Shown here one piece after another: positions 61,601 through 64,000 of a stretch of 64,000 nucleotides of DNA (positions are counted from its first letter, which is position 1; each line of letters begins with the position of its first letter). The stretch comes from Lanius collurio (lineage: Eukaryota > Chordata > Aves > Passeriformes > Laniidae). A program made the translations under genes and the position numbers. Under the pieces are notes generated by a model. That model had not been told where the DNA came from and searched no databases. It was given only the letters and a program-made list of their open reading frames with translations. The stretch is taken from contig JACBWW010000003.1 in assembly GCA_020086605.1 (NCBI GenBank), forward strand, positions 52,392,334 through 52,456,333, read 5' to 3'.

Positions 61601-64000
61601 AATCTGAGCTTAGGAGTCAACAAAATCACCTGAAAATAATTCAGGCATTGATGTATGCAGCTTGCTCATGGGCTGAGAAGCAACAAGGACACTACCGTGT
61701 TCTCTTTAGATTTCTTTTAAATCACCTCAATTCTTAAAAAAAAATAACAACAATCAGCTAATATAATTTAACTGGTCTGGGTTTTCTGTTGAATAGAATG
61801 ACTGCACACAGAGAGACACATAGAAATATATCTATGCAAATTCAGAGAAAAGCTGACACATCCTTTTACCTTTTGTGAGAGAATCATTAAGTTTTATGTG
61901 CAGACACCTCTGTTTTAAATCATGAAGCTAGCAGCAGAACTACTTGGCTTTTACAAAATCTTGCCTCAGCCCTCAGCCTCCAAATAAAATCCTAATTGCT
62001 GATGCTTTTAGTACAGAATCACTTCATTAATCCCAGATACTACCCCCATATATGAATACATTATAACTCTGTTCTGGGATTCATTAATTGACCTAGTTAA
62101 TTTGATCCCTAAAAGCCCATAATTACAAATGTATAAAATAGGTTGAAAAAATTTTTTGCAAGCAGACATTACCTGAGTGGTGGATGTATAAACCTTCAAT
62201 TAGGTTTGTTCCTGAGATTTTTCCTTTTATCTTTAAAAGGCTTTAGAAAGTTTGTACTAAAAAGGAGGCCAGGAGAGTAAAATGTGCAACAACCAAGAAG
62301 AGCAGATAACCTTATATACCAAGTTATTTTCATGTTAGCATGTGACCCAATCTAATTCAAAACCTACACTGTTTTATGTCAGGAAAGCATGTATAGCAAA
62401 ACAGGCTGCAGTCAGGGAGAGGGAAAAAAAAAAGGAACTTCCTGGAAATGAACAAAAAAGGCCTGAATTAATCTCTTGTTGAATCCCAAATTGCACTTTA
62501 AAGTGTCCTGTATGCCAGGTGCGGTACCTCTTAAGAGAGAAAGGCCTTCCACCTTGGAGGAGACAAGTATCTTTAGTGTATGCAGCACCCAGAGGAAAAA
62601 GACGTTTGAGAAGGTGAACTGCTGAATATGTATGTGTTTCAATAAAGTATTTCATTTGGAAGGTTTATGCAGCATTCACACAGATTGAGTTTTAGGGAGG
62701 AAGTGACTCTGCCTGGCCTGCTCTTCTGTCAGAGGAAATAAGTGAAACTAAAATGAAGTGATAATATACTGTAGGAAATTTAAGAGAAAGAAAGGCAGAG
62801 GAAAAATGGCAATCTGGGACCATACAGCTGATCCCCAAAATAGACACAATGACCAGTGCCAAACTAGCTGCCAAAAACAGTAGGTTGTAAAATTACCTAA
62901 TACCTATGTCATGTTTACTTTATATTTACATTGGGGAATGGGCTCCTCAACAGACACAATACTCGACAGTATTTTTGTTCACTGTCACTATCATTATCCA
63001 CCATCTGCTCTGCCAAATTTCCTTTCTGTTCTTTTTTGTGCATTCATCAGCACAGTAGTAAGTAACTACCTTAATGACTGCAGCATATTGCTTCTGGATT
63101 AACAGCAGATATTGTACTACTCCTGACTTATGGACAGAGCTGTAAGTAGGAGACCTGGCAGGGGGTTCCATTTAAAATCCTTTTCCCTTTGCAAAAAGAA
63201 ACAGAGTACCTAGGAAATTTTTCCCCAACTCACTAGCAGGGATGTGATCTATGGTTTGGCTTAAAAAAAAATGTACCTCCTTCTGTGAAATTCAGCAAAG
63301 AACCCGCCAGCTCCACAGAGATGACTGAATTCTGACAAGATGTCTTAGTGTGATGGGTAGCCTGAAATACTGGCAGAGAGCTCTGCTTACTTTTCTCAAA
63401 ACCACAGATAGAAAAAACCACAGCTTTGAGAAAAGGGCAGCTTTTGAAAAGGACACGTGTTTGCTGACTGAACCTTGTGGGTTAATATGGTGACCCGCAA
63501 GCACAAGAAGGCCTTTTTGTCTGTGTAGTCTGTGGGTAGATGTAGCAGCGGGTAATCTAATCCTGGCACATCTTTACTTATTCTTTGCTTTGAGGCCATC
63601 TAAAGTGAGTTCTCCAAAACTTATCTCAGTGCTCTTTTTATGTGTGCTGAGCAGATCTTTTGTTGTTGAGCTTAGTCAAATGCTGAAAAAGTAGGCAGGG
63701 GTGGTTTTTTTTCTTCTAAAAAACTAAACAAAACAAAACATTTTTTTCAGACATCTTGCACCAAGATAAGTGCACTAGGCAGGGGATGGGAAGGGAAAAA
63801 GCTAAATAAATGTGAAAAAAAGAAAAAAAAAATTACAAAGACTAGCCAAGGGAAATTCAGACTGGAAAGACTCCTCACGAGTATCATGGTATAAGGAAAT
63901 AAAGCAGAAAAACATATAGATGTATATAAATTCAAATTATGGAAAGTTTCCTACTAAAAACACATTCAAAAATAATCACTTCTGATTCACAGAGAGAGGA
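58686..64000. other. 5 kb AT-rich DNA, nothing recognised
   Basis: No gene or known transposon recognised. Two neighbouring open frames at 61280-61480 and 61471-61737 lie in a slightly GC-richer patch but have no recognisable family. A bulged hairpin at 60873-60911 is listed separately. Confidence 0.4.
60873..60911. repeat. Bulged inverted repeat
   Basis: TTAAACCTTCAGT (60873-60885) faces ACTGAAGTAAAGGTTTAA (60894-60911). The outer 8 bases and the inner 5-6 bases pair, with a bulge of a few bases on the right side and an 8-base loop. It is weaker than the hairpin at 5813 and could be chance. Confidence 0.6.

Noticed and set aside
61280..61737. Two open frames overlapping by 10 bases, possibly a frameshifted gene
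   Set aside because: No domain or family recognised in either, and no similarity of their junction to a single-base indel in a known protein; chance overlap is the simpler reading.
1..64000. CRISPR arrays, bacterial operons, ribosome binding sites
   Set aside because: No regularly spaced direct repeats with unique spacers and no prokaryotic gene organisation; the repeat content is avian.

Overview
The window looks like non-coding DNA from a bird nuclear genome. The evidence is several CR1 LINE copies, of which the three younger ones end in or near the ATTCTATG-type CR1 tail (degenerate in the copy at 49160), and long terminal repeats whose termini and internal signals match common avian ERVL-type families. 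The sequence is AT-rich by eye. I find no protein-coding gene: no long open frame with a recognisable family, no run of exons with plausible splice sites, and no intact RNA gene. It could be a gene desert or the inside of a very large intron. The open frames of 60-150 codons are what chance gives in 64 kb; the longer ones fall in transposons, simple repeats or assembly gaps.

Layout. 1-13 kb is mostly unique AT-rich DNA carrying three degraded ancient CR1 pieces (about 2901-3420 and 8720-9250 on the minus strand, 10375-10545 on the plus strand), a perfect 17-bp inverted repeat (5813-5852) and an unexplained CpG-enriched patch (about 6400-7400). At 13111-13408 there is a younger CR1 3' end, followed by a segment (13590-14680) with a RING-finger-like coding fossil on the minus strand. 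At 17760-17798 both ends of an avian LTR are joined into a 39-bp relic. Microsatellites and two assembly gaps occur at 20.4-21.6 kb. The next 12 kb hold nothing I recognise. An ancient CR1 lies at 33465-34130.

The clearest structure is at 34995-36683: an ERVL-type LTR on the minus strand, flanked by a perfect 5-bp target duplication (GGTTC), is split by a second full-length LTR on the plus strand that still carries a tRNA-Phe-like primer binding site and a stub of leader. From 36.7 to 48.7 kb I see little. At 49046-49712 a U6 snRNA pseudogene is joined directly to the 3' part of a CR1 in the same orientation, which looks like a chimeric retrocopy made by template switching. Another CR1 follows at 51083-51610, an exact 53-bp tandem duplication at 54393-54499, an ancient CR1 reverse-transcriptase-region relic at about 57060-58080, and a second assembly gap next to an AAGG microsatellite at 58.4-58.7 kb. 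The remaining 5 kb is featureless apart from a small bulged hairpin.

No genes act together here. The window is a record of retrotransposition: ancient CR1 copies, then younger CR1 copies, at least two layers of ERV insertion, and one probable U6-CR1 chimera.
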